A DNA stretch of 64,000 bases. It comes from Nibribacter ruber (lineage in GTDB: Bacteria > Bacteroidota > Bacteroidia > Cytophagales > Hymenobacteraceae). The stretch's first letter is position 1. Every line of letters starts with the position of its first letter. The translations under genes and the position numbers were made by a program. The stretch covers positions 3,905,001 to 3,969,000 of the forward strand of contig NZ_CP047897.1 in assembly GCF_009913235.1 (NCBI RefSeq), given 5' to 3'. Positions 41,230 through 50,296 of this stretch are shown here, in pieces. The notes below the pieces were generated by a model. That model saw nothing but the letters and a program-made list of their open reading frames with translations. It was not told the DNA's origin and made no database searches.

Positions 41230-44220
41230 CTATGAAACAATCACAGGCTTGGCAGAAGTGGTGGTAACGTTCTCTTTGTCTACGTTGGTAGTGTCCACTA
41301 CAATAGGAGAGGCAATGAACAAGGTAGAATACGTACCGGTCAAAGAACCTACCAACATGGCAAACGAGAAGCCTCTCAGTGTTTCACCACCAAAGATGAA
41401 GAGCACGATCACTACCAGCAATACCGTTAAGTTGGTAATGATGGTACGGCTAAAGGTGCTGTTCAAGGCTGGGTTTACAATGTCTTTGAACTTCATGCGT
41501 GGGTTTTCCTGCGTGTATTCCCTGATACGGTCAAACACTACCACGGTATCATTGATGGAGTAACCAATAATAGTGAGGATGGAGGCAATGAACACCTGGT
41601 CCATCTCAAAAGAAACTCCAAACAGGTTGGCAATGGTAAAGGCAGAGAATACCACCAACACGTCATGGATCAAGGCGATTACCCCGCCCAAGCTATACTG
41701 CCAGCGGCTGAAACGGAAGGCCAGGTAGAGGAAGATTCCGGCAAAAGCCAGCAACACGGCAATAACCGCCGTCTTCTGAATGTCATCGGCCATGGTAGCA
41801 CCCACTTTAGAAGAGCTTACGATTTTAGGACTCTGTGCCTGGTATTCTTTCAAGCCTTGCACCAAGGCCGCCTGAACGGTTTCATCTGCCTGGGTAGACT
41901 CATCTTCCGCCAAATAACTGGTGGTTACTTTTAAGCGGTTAGTGGCACCATACGTTTTTACTTCGGTACCTTTTCCCTGGAACTCGTCATCCAGGGCAGA
42001 ACGTACGTCAGATGCCGGAACGGCAGAGGTAAAGTCTACCACGTAAGAACGGCCTCCTTTAAAGTCAACCCCAAGAGGAAGTTCTCCCTTGATGAACACG
42101 GCGGCAATACCAAAGGCAATAAGCACGGTAGAGAAAAGATAGGCCTTCTTGCGATTGCCCAGAATGTCAAACTTGATGTTCTTGAACCAGTTTCTGGAAA
42201 GCGGCGTCTCCAGGGATAGGGTGCTGGCTTTTTCGCCTTTCGCCATCCACTCAATCAGGATTCTTGAAACGTACACGGCAGTGAAGAATGAAGTGGCAAT
42301 ACCAATCATCAAAGTGATGGCAAAACCTTTCACCGGCCCAGACCCGAAGAAGAACAGGATGATACCGGCCAGCAACGTGGTCACGTTGGAGTCAAAGATG
42401 GAGCTGAATGCTTTGCTATACCCTTTCTTGATGGCTTCCTGAATGTTAAGCCCGGCGGCCATTTCTTCTTTGATACGCTCAAAGATCAATACGTTGGCAT
42501 CTACAGACATACCCATGGTCAAGACCATACCAGCAATACCAGGCAAGGTAAGGGCGGTGCCAAACTGGGCCAGAATACCAATGATGAAGAAGATGTTGAA
42601 CAACAAGGCAATGTTAGCGATGATGCCACCTTTTGCATAGTAGGCAATCATGAAGATTACTACCAATACCAAACCAGCCAAAGAAGAAATCAAACCTTGG
42701 TTAATGGCTTCCTGACCCAGCGACGGACCTACAATGGCCTCTTCCACAATGCGGGTAGGCGCTGGCATTTTACCAGCTTTCAAGATATTGGCCAAATCCT
42801 GGGCCTCGTCAATGGTGAAAGAACCAGAGATGGAAGAGCTACCACCGCTGATCTCATTCTGTACCACTGGCGCAGAGTACACATAGTTGTCTAGCACAAT
42901 GGCTACCTGACGACCAATGTTGTCTGCCGTTAAACGCTGCCATTTCTTAGAACCGGCCACGTTCATGCTCATGTTTACTTCTGGCTGACCTGTTTGGCTG
43001 TAATCCTGGCGGGCGTCTGCAATGTACTCACCTGTCAGAGGTGCTTTGCCGTCACGGCCTTTCTTCACGGCAAACAGTTCCAGGAACTCAGCACCGTCAT
43101 TGGCCACGATTGGTTTCACGCTCCACAAGAACTTCATGTTCTGCGGGAACAGGGCGCGTACTTCTTCCTTGGCAAACAAGGCGTTTACTTTGGCAGTGTC
43201 ACGTACGTTTGAACCCAAACCACCCGGAAGCGGCGTGAACAAGCGCGACAACAGTGAGCTTTGGTTGGTGTTTAAAGAGTCAGTTTTGGCTTTGGCAGTG
43301 TCTACTTTGGCCAGTTGGTTGGCAAGAGCGGTAGTGTCACCAGCGGCTTTGGCTAGCGTAGTGTCTGCTGGAGCCGCAGCGGCCGCCAGGGTAGAGGCAC
43401 CAGTGGTAGAAGTACCTTTTAATTTGTTGGCAGACTCTTCTTTCACCAGGTAGTCATTCAGTTGGGTGAAATAAGGAGCGAACTCATCTGTGCGCCATAC
43501 TTCCCAGAACTCCAGATTAGCAGTTCCTTGCAACAATCTACGAACACGCTCAGGATTGTCTACACCCGGTAATTCAATCTGGATGCGGTTGGTGCCTTTC
43601 AGTTGCTGAATGTTAGGCTGGTTTACGCCAAACTTGTCAATACGGGTGCGCAAGATGTTGAATGAACGGGCAACGGCGTCATTTACCTCACGGTTGATTT
43701 CTGCCAGTACATCTTTGTCTGAAGAAGCGTAGCTTAAGTTGCGGTTGGCGCTGTTGGCAAACAATGAAGACAATTTGGCGTTAGGGGCAATCTCGCGGTA
43801 AGAGCGGTAGAACAGGTCTACAAAGTTCTCCTGGCTGTTTACCTGCAGTTTCTGAGCCTGCGCAATGGCTTTTTCAAACGCCGGGTCTTTGCGGTTGCCG
43901 GCCATGGCTTTGATGATTTCCACTGGAGAAACCTCCAGCGTCACGTGCATACCGCCTTTTAAGTCAAGACCAAGGCCCAATTCGCTTTCTTTGATTTCCT
44001 GGTAGGTGTAATCCTTGCCCAAGAAATTCCAAACCGGAGCTTTCCAGACAGAGTCCAGATAGGTTTGCTTTTTATAGTGGTCCACCTGCCCTGAGGCGTT
44101 GGTGGCATAGGCCGTGGCTTTGTCTTCCACCTTACCTGATACCAGAGAGAACGATAGATAGTACAGGCACAAGACCGAGACTATCACCGTCAGGAAAATA
44201 AGAAATCCTTTGTTACGCAT
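41230..44220 (-). CDS. secDF: Protein translocase SecDF fusion
   Basis: A 996-residue fusion of SecD and SecF, as in other Bacteroidota. The SecD half carries an N-terminal helix, GLGLDLKGGMHVTLEVSPVE near residues 81-100, a periplasmic P1 domain and MSVDANVLIFERIKEEM near 568-584. The SecF half begins near 690 with LGVDFKGGRSYVVDF and has YSINDTVVVFDRIREYTQEN near 900-919. It uses the proton gradient to pull exported proteins out of SecYEG. An Ala/Thr-rich insertion lies near residues 265-325 of the periplasmic part, longer than in many SecDs. Confidence 0.98.
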   Translation of the reverse strand: MRNKGFLIFLTVIVSVLCLYYLSFSLVSGKVEDKATAYATNASGQVDHYKKQTYLDSVWKAPVWNFLGKDYTYQEIKESELGLGLDLKGGMHVTLEVSPVEIIKAMAGNRKDPAFEKAIAQAQKLQVNSQENFVDLFYRSYREIAPNAKLSSLFANSANRNLSYASSDKDVLAEINREVNDAVARSFNILRTRIDKFGVNQPNIQQLKGTNRIQIELPGVDNPERVRRLLQGTANLEFWEVWRTDEFAPYFTQLNDYLVKEESANKLKGTSTTGASTLAAAAAPADTTLAKAAGDTTALANQLAKVDTAKAKTDSLNTNQSSLLSRLFTPLPGGLGSNVRDTAKVNALFAKEEVRALFPQNMKFLWSVKPIVANDGAEFLELFAVKKGRDGKAPLTGEYIADARQDYSQTGQPEVNMSMNVAGSKKWQRLTADNIGRQVAIVLDNYVYSAPVVQNEISGGSSSISGSFTIDEAQDLANILKAGKMPAPTRIVEEAIVGPSLGQEAINQGLISSLAGLVLVVIFMIAYYAKGGIIANIALLFNIFFIIGILAQFGTALTLPGIAGMVLTMGMSVDANVLIFERIKEEMAAGLNIQEAIKKGYSKAFSSIFDSNVTTLLAGIILFFFGSGPVKGFAITLMIGIATSFFTAVYVSRILIEWMAKGEKASTLSLETPLSRNWFKNIKFDILGNRKKAYLFSTVLIAFGIAAVFIKGELPLGVDFKGGRSYVVDFTSAVPASDVRSALDDEFQGKGTEVKTYGATNRLKVTTSYLAEDESTQADETVQAALVQGLKEYQAQSPKIVSSSKVGATMADDIQKTAVIAVLLAFAGIFLYLAFRFSRWQYSLGGVIALIHDVLVVFSAFTIANLFGVSFEMDQVFIASILTIIGYSINDTVVVFDRIREYTQENPRMKFKDIVNPALNSTFSRTIITNLTVLLVVIVLFIFGGETLRGFSFAMLVGSLTGTYSTLFIASPIVVDTTNVDKENVTTTSAKPVIVS

Positions 44221-44380
44221 GAGTTTTGTAAAATGTATTGAAATGGATGGTAATACTACAGAAGCTCTCTGCCGTGTTCAAAGCCATTAATAGGCCGTGC
44301 CAGCAGAAAAAAGCAAATAAATTCAATGGATAGGGAGTCACCCACGCGCCAGAAAGGCCAGCGGGCGGCGGCAACACGCG

Positions 44381-44743
44381 TTAGGGCGCGTTGGGCGAAA
44401 TAGGTTGGGTGGTCTGTTGAAGGAGGTAGAACGTCCAGTACGCCAGAGGCGCTTTGGTGCTTACATTTTGGACCGTAGGGGCAGAGAATGAAAACGATGG
44501 CAGCAGAGTGGGTTCTGCCAGTAATACGTCTGTAAACGAAGTAGTGGCCTCCAGGGAAACCTTCTGCTTAACCACTGACCCCTCTGCGTGGTGGTGGGCT
44601 TTTACCGCGGCTTCCTCCGCTGGGGTGGAGGCGGTATGGGCAAAAGCGGGCAGCGCCCGATGGTTCACCGTCAAGACGAGCAACAGGGCCAGGCTAGTGC
44701 ATAGCAGGCGCCAATGGTGCGATATGTTTTGTCCGGTTTTCAT
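44381..44743 (-). CDS. Small exported protein of unknown function
   Basis: A 120-residue protein with a signal-like N-terminus (MKTGQNISHHWRLLCTSLAL then LLVLTV, cleavage near PAFAHTA) and a short mature part containing VKAHHHAEGSVVKQKVSLEA and ending QPISPNAP. The start is the ATG at 44743; the frame continues upstream through a terminator, which rules out the longer version. Similar short His-containing exported proteins occur in Cytophagales by my recollection. Role unknown. Confidence 0.55.
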   Translation of the reverse strand: MKTGQNISHHWRLLCTSLALLLVLTVNHRALPAFAHTASTPAEEAAVKAHHHAEGSVVKQKVSLEATTSFTDVLLAEPTLLPSFSFSAPTVQNVSTKAPLAYWTFYLLQQTTQPISPNAP

Positions 44744-44778
44744 CTGTATAAGCAAAGATATAGGAATCTGGCATAAAA

Positions 44779-44820
44779 CAAAAGCCACTGCCTTACACTC
44801 AGGTAAAGCAGCGGCTTTCA
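44779..44820 (-). terminator. Terminator of the uridine kinase gene
   Basis: AAAGCCACTGCCTTAC pairs with GTAAAGCAGCGGCTTT (small mismatches). Read on the minus strand it is followed by TGTTTTATG, 35 bases past the udk stop. Confidence 0.85.
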
Positions 44821-44854
44821 AAAAGAGTTCCAACCGGTTTGGGCCGGGGTTGTG

Positions 44855-45478
44855 CTATTTAGATATTTTTGAGTTCAGGTAGGTCACCAAAACCTCCAGG
44901 CCTTTGTCAAAATGACGGTTGTTGGGAATGATCACGTCTGCGTCATTCTTGAAAGGCTTGATGTATTTCTCATAGGTAGGAGCCACGTGGTTGGTGTAGC
45001 GGTACAGCACATCATCCAGGTCATAGCCGCGTTCTACCTTGTCTCTAATGATGCGGCGTTGCAGTTTAATGTACTCTTTGGCGTCTATGTACACCTTCAG
45101 GTCCAGCAGGTTGGCCACTTCTTCAAAATAGAAGACAAAGATGCCTTCCACTACCACAATGGGGGCCGGCTTGAATTCCAACTGGCGCGGAACGACGTTG
45201 GGGTTGTTGAAGGTGTATTCCTTGCGGTGGATGGTCTCGCCCTGGCTTAGTTTGAGAATGTCCTGGGCGTAGGCGTGGCTGTCAATGGAAGTGGGCAAGT
45301 CAAAGTTCAGGACGCCCTGCTCGTCTTTGAACTGCTTCTCCCGGTCATGGTAATAATTGTCTTGTGAGATGAGGCAGATGTCCTCAGGTGCATATGAAGC
45401 CAGTAACTTACTCAAGAAGGTGGTTTTTCCTGAGGCGCTTCCTCCCGTAATGCCTACAATGAACGGCTTTTGATGCAT
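44855..45478 (-). CDS. udk: Uridine kinase
   Basis: A 207-residue P-loop nucleoside kinase that phosphorylates uridine and cytidine for pyrimidine salvage. The P-loop GITGGSASGKTTF is near residues 9-21, the QDNYYHD substrate motif near 39-45, and VVVEGIFVFYFEEV near 111-124; the RRIIRDKVERGYDLDDVL segment matches udk. TAATTTTG on the minus strand (45509-45502) may be its -7 promoter element, 24 bases before the ATG. Confidence 0.95.
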   Translation of the reverse strand: MHQKPFIVGITGGSASGKTTFLSKLLASYAPEDICLISQDNYYHDREKQFKDEQGVLNFDLPTSIDSHAYAQDILKLSQGETIHRKEYTFNNPNVVPRQLEFKPAPIVVVEGIFVFYFEEVANLLDLKVYIDAKEYIKLQRRIIRDKVERGYDLDDVLYRYTNHVAPTYEKYIKPFKNDADVIIPNNRHFDKGLEVLVTYLNSKISK

Positions 45479-45554
45479 AAGTGCAATTGGTTTACGGGGT
45501 GCAAAATTAGGTTTTTAGATGCAGGCCGCCTAATGAAGCCTTAAAAGAATTTGC

Positions 45555-46151
45555 TCAGGTGCCGGTTTGCACATAGCGGTGCCGCAAGAACGAAACCAAC
45601 TGCTGCACGGCCCGCGCCCGGTGGCTGATTTGGTTCTTCTGCTCGCTGCTCATCTCGGCAAAAGACAAAGAACTGGTCTCTGGCGCGAAGATGGGGTCAT
45701 AGCCAAATCCGTTAGTCCCTTTGGGAGCCTCCAGAATGTGACCCTCCACAATGCCGTCAAAGTAATGCAACTCGCCCTCCTCCAGAATCAAGGCAATGGA
45801 CGTCCTGAACCGGGCTTTTCTGTTTTTCTGGCCTTGCAGGTTGTTCAGCACCTTCTGCATGTTGGCCTGGTTGTCACGTGCGGGGCCTGCGTAGCGCGCT
45901 GAATACACACCCGGCTCTTGGTTCAATGCTGCTACCTCCAGCCCCGTGTCATCTGCGAAGCAAGGCGTCTTGAACTTCTCCCAGACGTACTGCGCCTTTT
46001 GCAAAGCATTGCCTTCCAGGGTGTCCTGGTCTTCGGCTAGCTCCTCGGTGCAGCCCAGTTCTTCCAGGCTCACCAATTCAAACGGTGCGCCCAGCAATGA
46101 CTGGATTTCTTTTAGTTTATGGGCATTGTTAGAAGCGAAGCAGATTTTCAT
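45555..46151 (-). CDS. rdgB: Non-canonical purine NTP pyrophosphatase (RdgB/HAM1)
   Basis: A 198-residue enzyme that hydrolyses ITP, dITP and XTP to monophosphates, keeping deaminated purines out of nucleic acids. The N-terminal FASNNAHKLKEIQSLL motif is near residues 4-19, ADDTGLEVAAL near 66-76, GPARDNQANMQKVLNNL near 88-104, and GTNGFGYDPIF plus the closing KNQISHRARA are diagnostic. Length is typical. Confidence 0.96.
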   Translation of the reverse strand: MKICFASNNAHKLKEIQSLLGAPFELVSLEELGCTEELAEDQDTLEGNALQKAQYVWEKFKTPCFADDTGLEVAALNQEPGVYSARYAGPARDNQANMQKVLNNLQGQKNRKARFRTSIALILEEGELHYFDGIVEGHILEAPKGTNGFGYDPIFAPETSSLSFAEMSSEQKNQISHRARAVQQLVSFLRHRYVQTGT

Positions 46152-46340
46152 GACAGTGATCAGTTAACAGTAAAGAGTAAACAGTTGGTAGTAACCAATA
46201 AATAGTGAGCAGTAAACTAGGGAACAATATTAATATTGTTGAAGCCGTTTTTGGCCTGTTTTGAGTGAAACAGACTAAAAACGGAAATCTCCTTTTATCC
46301 TGTTCACTGATTACTCCTAACTGTTCCCTGCTAACTGTTT
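46152..46340. repeat. Inverted AACAGT-rich tracts flanking a palindromic repeat
   Basis: 46152-46222 is built of AACAGT/AGTAAACAG-like units, and 46300-46345 contains their reverse complements (CTGTTTACTGTTAC, AACTGTTCCCTGCTAACTG). The two tracts flank the palindromic repeat at 46245-46284, so the whole 190-base gap can fold on itself. Confidence 0.6.
46245..46284. repeat. Palindromic intergenic repeat, copy 24
   Basis: CCGTTTTTGGCCTGTTTTG / GTGAAACAGACTAAAAACGG at the middle of the gap between two minus-strand genes. Confidence 0.85.
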
Positions 46341-46344
46341 ACTG

Positions 46345-46854
46345 TTACATCAAATACGCCCCAAAAGTCTCGTCGTTCAATTCTACTTTCACGTGCTCTT
46401 TTAGCGTAGTGGCCAGGGAGTAGCCGGTGTAGGTGGCAGAGATGGGGTAGAGTGGGTGGTGGCGGTCTACCAACGTGGCAATCTCCAGTTTCTTGCAGTC
46501 CTTCTCCAGAAAGGCCCGCAGGGTGTAGGCCAGCGTTTTGCCGGTGTTCAAGACATCATCCACCAGTACCACCACGGTGCCTTTCAAAGACTCTGGGCTG
46601 GGTGTGAGGGTGAGGTCATGCTGCAAGGGCTGGGTTTTATGCAGGCGCACCTCCATGAGGTCAACGGGCAGGGGAGAGACGTTTTTCAGTTCCTTGGCCA
46701 GCAGTTGGGCCAGGAGATAGCCGTTTTCATGTATGCCGGCCAGCACCAGGCGCTCCTCTTCAAAATTGCGCTCATAGATCTCAAAAGCCATGCGCGTAAT
46801 CTTCTGGAGGATGGCTTGCCGGTCCAGAATCAGGTTATCTGTGGTAAAGGCCAT
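46345..46854 (-). CDS. Type I phosphoribosyltransferase (PyrR-like)
   Basis: A 169-residue protein with the PRPP-binding motif VVVLVDDVLNTGKTLAYTLR near residues 93-112, the flexible-loop and hood pattern of PRTases, and an N-terminal ITRMAFEIYERN helix as in PyrR/uracil phosphoribosyltransferase-like proteins. It may act in pyrimidine salvage or regulation, consistent with udk nearby; a specific substrate cannot be assigned. The start is the ATG at 46854 (MAFTTDNLIL). The frame extends further upstream without a credible start. Confidence 0.82.
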   Translation of the reverse strand: MAFTTDNLILDRQAILQKITRMAFEIYERNFEEERLVLAGIHENGYLLAQLLAKELKNVSPLPVDLMEVRLHKTQPLQHDLTLTPSPESLKGTVVVLVDDVLNTGKTLAYTLRAFLEKDCKKLEIATLVDRHHPLYPISATYTGYSLATTLKEHVKVELNDETFGAYLM

Positions 46855-46962
46855 GGGCAGCGTAGCGGGTTTACGTGAGTGATGCGGCCAAATTACTGAA
46901 TTATTTACAGAACAGGCCAGGCCCCGGTAAACCATGGCTCTTAAATATTTTGAGGTTATAGT

Positions 46963-46992
46963 TTTGAATGTGCACAAGAAGTGTTAATTTTG
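46963..46992 (+). promoter_or_regulatory. Promoter of the ribosomal protein L31 gene
   Basis: TTTG (46963-46966), 18 bases, TAATTTTG (46985-46992); start site expected near 46999, giving a leader of about 37 bases. Confidence 0.72.
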
Positions 46993-47035
46993 CCACCTGA
47001 TTCTAGAAATGCGTCTTTAAAAATACAGCAATACA

Positions 47036-47278
47036 ATGAGAAAGGACATTCATCCTGAGTACAGAGAAGTAGTTTTCCAAGATACTTCCTCAGATTTCAA
47101 ATTCATCACCCGCTCTACCATGAACTCTAGCGAGACTATCACTATGGAAGACGGCAAAACGTATCCAGTGATCAAAGTAGAGGTTTCTTCTGCTTCGCAC
47201 CCTTTCTACACTGGTAAAAACCTGTTCGTGGATACTGCAGGACGTATTGACAAGTTCAAGCAGCGTTACAAAAAATAA
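47036..47278 (+). CDS. rpmE2: Ribosomal protein L31 type B
   Basis: An 80-residue large-subunit protein. [20 protein letters not shown] at the start and [19 protein letters not shown] followed by a basic end are typical of type B L31. It contains no cysteine, so it is the zinc-independent form; whether a zinc-type copy exists elsewhere cannot be seen here. It has its own promoter and terminator. Confidence 0.97.
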   Translation: MRKDIHPEYREVVFQDTSSDFKFITRSTMNSSETITMEDGKTYPVIKVEVSSASHPFYTGKNLFVDTAGRIDKFKQRYKK

Positions 47279-47302
47279 GCGATTTCTTCGCCTCACCGTA
47301 TA

Positions 47303-47338
47303 AAGGTCTTCCTGAATTTTTTTGGGAAGACTTTTTTA
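47303..47338 (+). terminator. Terminator of rpmE2
   Basis: GTCTTCC (47306-47312) pairs with GGAAGAC (47325-47331), followed by TTTTTTATTTTT just before the next gene. Confidence 0.75.
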
Positions 47339-47347
47339 TTTTTGACC

Positions 47348-48559
47348 ATGAACATCATCCTCTTCGACGACCCCGCCCTACGGGCCAACCTCCTGCCGTT
47401 CACCTACACCCGCCCCGTGGCCGACATACGGGTAGGCATCCAGACCATCTCTGAGAAATGGGCGTATGTCTCCCAGGGCCAGGTTTCCTTCCTGACCCAG
47501 GACTACCTCCAGCAGAAGTTCGCGCAGCAAACCACTGATGCCAATCTGTATGTAAACGGCGCTTTGTGTCCCACAGAAGGATTGTTTGGGCAGGTGCAGC
47601 AGTTGAAGGAGGGCCAGGCGCTTTATGCCGGAGAAACATTGTTGGCGGTACATGCGGGAGCGAAGACCTTTGCTTCTATTGAGGACTTGTACGCAACCTT
47701 TAGTGAGGAGAAAGTGCATGTAGAGGAGGCAGACGTGGTGCTAGTAGAGAACTCCTGGGATATTTTCAGGATCAACGGCGCCCAGATCAAGGCAGACTTC
47801 GCCCGCCTGACCAAAGGCCGAACCAGCCAGCCCATCAATGACGAGCATACCATTGTCTACGCCCCAGAAAACATCTTTATTGAGGAAGGCGTCAAAATTA
47901 GAGCTGCCATTTTAAATGCTGAGGACGGGCCTATATATTTAGGCAAGAACAGCCAGGTGCATGAAGGAGCCATCATCAAGGGACCTTTTGCCTTAGGCGA
48001 GGGCAGTAACGTGAACATGGGCGGCAAAATGCGCGGCGACATCACCATAGGGCCTTTCTGCAAGGTGGGTGGCGAAGTGAGCAACTGCGTCTTCTTCGGA
48101 TTTTCCAACAAGGGCCATGAGGGTTTCTTGGGCAACTCAGTGGTGGGTGAGTGGTGCAACTTCGGGGCAGATACCAATACCTCCAACCTCAAGAACAACT
48201 ACGCCAAGGTAAAACTCTGGCACCACACCAAAGAGCGCTTCGTGGACACCGGCCTGCAGTTCTGCGGCCTCATGATGGCCGACCATGCCAAATGCGGCAT
48301 TAATACCATGTTTAACACCGGCACGGTAGTAGGCGTGGGCGCCAATGTATTTGGTGCAGGCTATCCCAGAAACTTCATCCCGTCCTTCTCCTGGGGCGGT
48401 GTGACCGGCTACGAGACCTTCCAGCTCCGCAAAGCCTTTGAAGTAGCACAGGTAGTCCTGGAACGCCGTGGCCTCCCGCTCACCGATGAAGACAAAAACA
48501 TCCTCACCCACGTCTTCGAACAAACCAAACCTTCCCGTACTTGGGAGAAGACAGCGTAA
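47348..48559 (+). CDS. GlmU-like sugar nucleotidyltransferase / acetyltransferase (Bacteroidota type)
   Basis: A 403-residue protein of the alternative GlmU family: a degenerate nucleotidyltransferase N-terminal half (MNIILFDDPALRANLLPFTY) and a left-handed beta-helix acetyltransferase C-terminal half (hexad repeats near residues 185-340, e.g. GPIYLGKNSQVHEGAIIKGP). It is predicted to make UDP-N-acetylglucosamine for peptidoglycan and lipid A. The ATG at 47348 is chosen over the TTG at 47342. The intergenic gap to rpmE2 is only 69 bases, but a terminator lies there. Confidence 0.88.
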   Translation: MNIILFDDPALRANLLPFTYTRPVADIRVGIQTISEKWAYVSQGQVSFLTQDYLQQKFAQQTTDANLYVNGALCPTEGLFGQVQQLKEGQALYAGETLLAVHAGAKTFASIEDLYATFSEEKVHVEEADVVLVENSWDIFRINGAQIKADFARLTKGRTSQPINDEHTIVYAPENIFIEEGVKIRAAILNAEDGPIYLGKNSQVHEGAIIKGPFALGEGSNVNMGGKMRGDITIGPFCKVGGEVSNCVFFGFSNKGHEGFLGNSVVGEWCNFGADTNTSNLKNNYAKVKLWHHTKERFVDTGLQFCGLMMADHAKCGINTMFNTGTVVGVGANVFGAGYPRNFIPSFSWGGVTGYETFQLRKAFEVAQVVLERRGLPLTDEDKNILTHVFEQTKPSRTWEKTA

Positions 48560-48580
48560 GACGTAAAAAAGTATATATTC

Positions 48581-48636
48581 CAAAACTCCCGTTTTTGGCT
48601 TATTTCTCAGGAAACAGGCCAAAAACGGGAGTTTTG
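48581..48636. repeat. Palindromic repeat, copy 25, with extended arms
   Basis: The core is flanked by CAAAACTCC and GGAGTTTTG, adding a locus-specific stem. It follows the GlmU-like gene by 21 bases. Confidence 0.9.
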
Positions 48637-48640
48637 TTGT

Positions 48641-48990
48641 GGGTCTTCCCGCCTGCAGGGCGATATAGGCATTGCAACTCCTCCAATACCAACCCGCCTG
48701 CCCGCGACTGAGGGCAAAGAGACTGGTTGATTTAAGTCTCTTTGCCCGAGGGAGATAGCAGTGGCCTGTCCAACAGCAAAGGCCTAAGCTAACTATGAAA
48801 CAGATCACCTCAACCAGGTGCAGAGAATGAAGAAAAGCTGTCTGAGCGTCAGCGAGCTTCTTTTCTTCTTGATTCTTTTGGTTACTTTTCTCATCAAGGA
48901 GAAAAGTGACAAACGCGGGCAGGAAGTAAGAAATGATTGATTGCAGAAGGAAAGATATGGGAGGATTATCTGCTGGTGTAAACACCCCTC
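48641..48990 (-). repeat. Dispersed ~400-bp repeat, copy B
   Basis: Reverse-strand match to 14448-14865 (copy A): the blocks GTTTGTCACTTTTCTCCTTG, AAAGAGACTTAAAT...AGTCTCTTTGCCCT, GGTGATCTGTTTCATA and AGGGGTGTTTACA occur in the same order and spacing. No transposase. With copy 25 and copy 26 of the palindromic repeat on each side, it fills most of the 603-base gene-free gap 48560-49162. Confidence 0.75.
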
Positions 48991-49051
48991 TGCGCTCCCC
49001 TCAAGGGGAGAGTCCGCGTTGAATAACCGCATTGAGCGTAAGAAACAAAAA

Positions 49052-49091
49052 CCGTTTTCCGCCTGATTTCTGAAAAATAGCCTAAAAACGC
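49052..49091. repeat. Palindromic intergenic repeat, copy 26
   Basis: CCGTTTTCCGCCTGATTTC / GAAAAATAGCCTAAAAACG, about 70 bases before the start of the DNA polymerase III subunit gene. Confidence 0.75.
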
Positions 49092-49162
49092 CGGCACTCT
49101 CTTATCTTTACAGTTCATCTGAAAACAAGCCATCTAGCCTTGTTTCTAATCTAGAACCCATC

Positions 49163-50287
49163 GTGCAGTTTTCTCAAATTTACGGCCACCAGGAAACCAA
49201 GCAACTGCTGTTGAACTCGGTGCAGGCACAGCACGTGGCCCATGCGCAACTGTTCTTCGGGCCAGAAGGTGGAGCTAATTTAGCCTTGGCGCTAGCGTAT
49301 GCCCAATACCTGAACTGCGAGACGCCTACGGCAGAAGATTCCTGCGGCACTTGTTCCAGCTGTTCCAAAATCAGTAAGCTTATTCACCCAGACGTCAATT
49401 TTGTGATGCCGGTGACCAAGACCAAAGACCAGTCCGAGGCCCTGAGCAAGCACTTCATCAAACACTGGCGCACGTTCCTGGCCGACAGCCCCTACCAGAC
49501 GCTCAATGACTGGATGCAGTACATCGGTGCCGACAACAAGCAAGGCAACATTGCCCGCGAGGAAAGCCGCGAACTCATCAGAACCACCGCGTTGAAAGCC
49601 TTCGAGGCCAAATACAAAGTAGTCATCATCTGGCTTCCTGAGCTGTTGCACTCGACCACCGCCAACGCCTTACTCAAGCTCTTAGAAGAGCCGCCCGCCG
49701 CGACGGTATTCCTGTTGGTGAGCAACTCCACAGACAAAGTGCTGACCACCATTCTGTCACGTACGCAACTGGTGAAAGTGCGCATGTTCACAGAAGAAGA
49801 GGTGATGCATTACCTGACAGAACAGCAGAATGTTGACAAGGACACCGCTTACCAGGTGGCGCAGTTGGCCGAGGGAAACTTGCAGGCGGCACGCGTGCTG
49901 AGCAAAGAGATGACCTCAGACTATTTCACGTTTTTCCTGAGTTGGATGCGCCTGTGCTACAACCACAAGTTTGACGGCATCATTGAGCAGAGCGAAGATT
50001 TCCAGAAGCTGGGCCGTGAGAATCAGAAGAACTTCCTGCAGTTTGCCTTGAATTTGTTGCGCAAGGTCTTGTTGTATGGCGTAGATAGTCACTTGATTAC
50101 CTTCTTGCCGGCGCCTGAGATGGATTTCGTGCAGAAGTTCTCCAAGCTCATTCACCAAGGCAACGGTGCCCAGCTTTCTGAGCAGATTAATGAGGCGCAT
50201 TACCACATTGAACGGAACGCTCACCCCAAGATTACGTTTTTAGATACGTCTATTCAGATTGCGCACTTAATCAGGCCAGTCGCTTAA
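49163..50287 (+). CDS. holB: DNA polymerase III delta' subunit (HolB-type clamp-loader)
   Basis: A 374-residue clamp-loader ATPase-fold protein. The zinc site CGTCSSC is near residues 61-67, the DnaX-like SRC region is replaced by ILSRTQLVKVRMFTEEEV near residues 195-212, and LLKLLEEPPAATVFLLVSN near 170-188 is a family hallmark. The Walker A region reads GPEGGANLA, degenerate as expected for delta'. A GTG start at 49163 (MQFSQIYGHQ) is preferred because it matches the conserved family start. Coupled to hemC by a 9-base gap. Confidence 0.9.
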   Translation: MQFSQIYGHQETKQLLLNSVQAQHVAHAQLFFGPEGGANLALALAYAQYLNCETPTAEDSCGTCSSCSKISKLIHPDVNFVMPVTKTKDQSEALSKHFIKHWRTFLADSPYQTLNDWMQYIGADNKQGNIAREESRELIRTTALKAFEAKYKVVIIWLPELLHSTTANALLKLLEEPPAATVFLLVSNSTDKVLTTILSRTQLVKVRMFTEEEVMHYLTEQQNVDKDTAYQVAQLAEGNLQAARVLSKEMTSDYFTFFLSWMRLCYNHKFDGIIEQSEDFQKLGRENQKNFLQFALNLLRKVLLYGVDSHLITFLPAPEMDFVQKFSKLIHQGNGAQLSEQINEAHYHIERNAHPKITFLDTSIQIAHLIRPVA

Positions 50288-50296
50288 ATAGAATAT

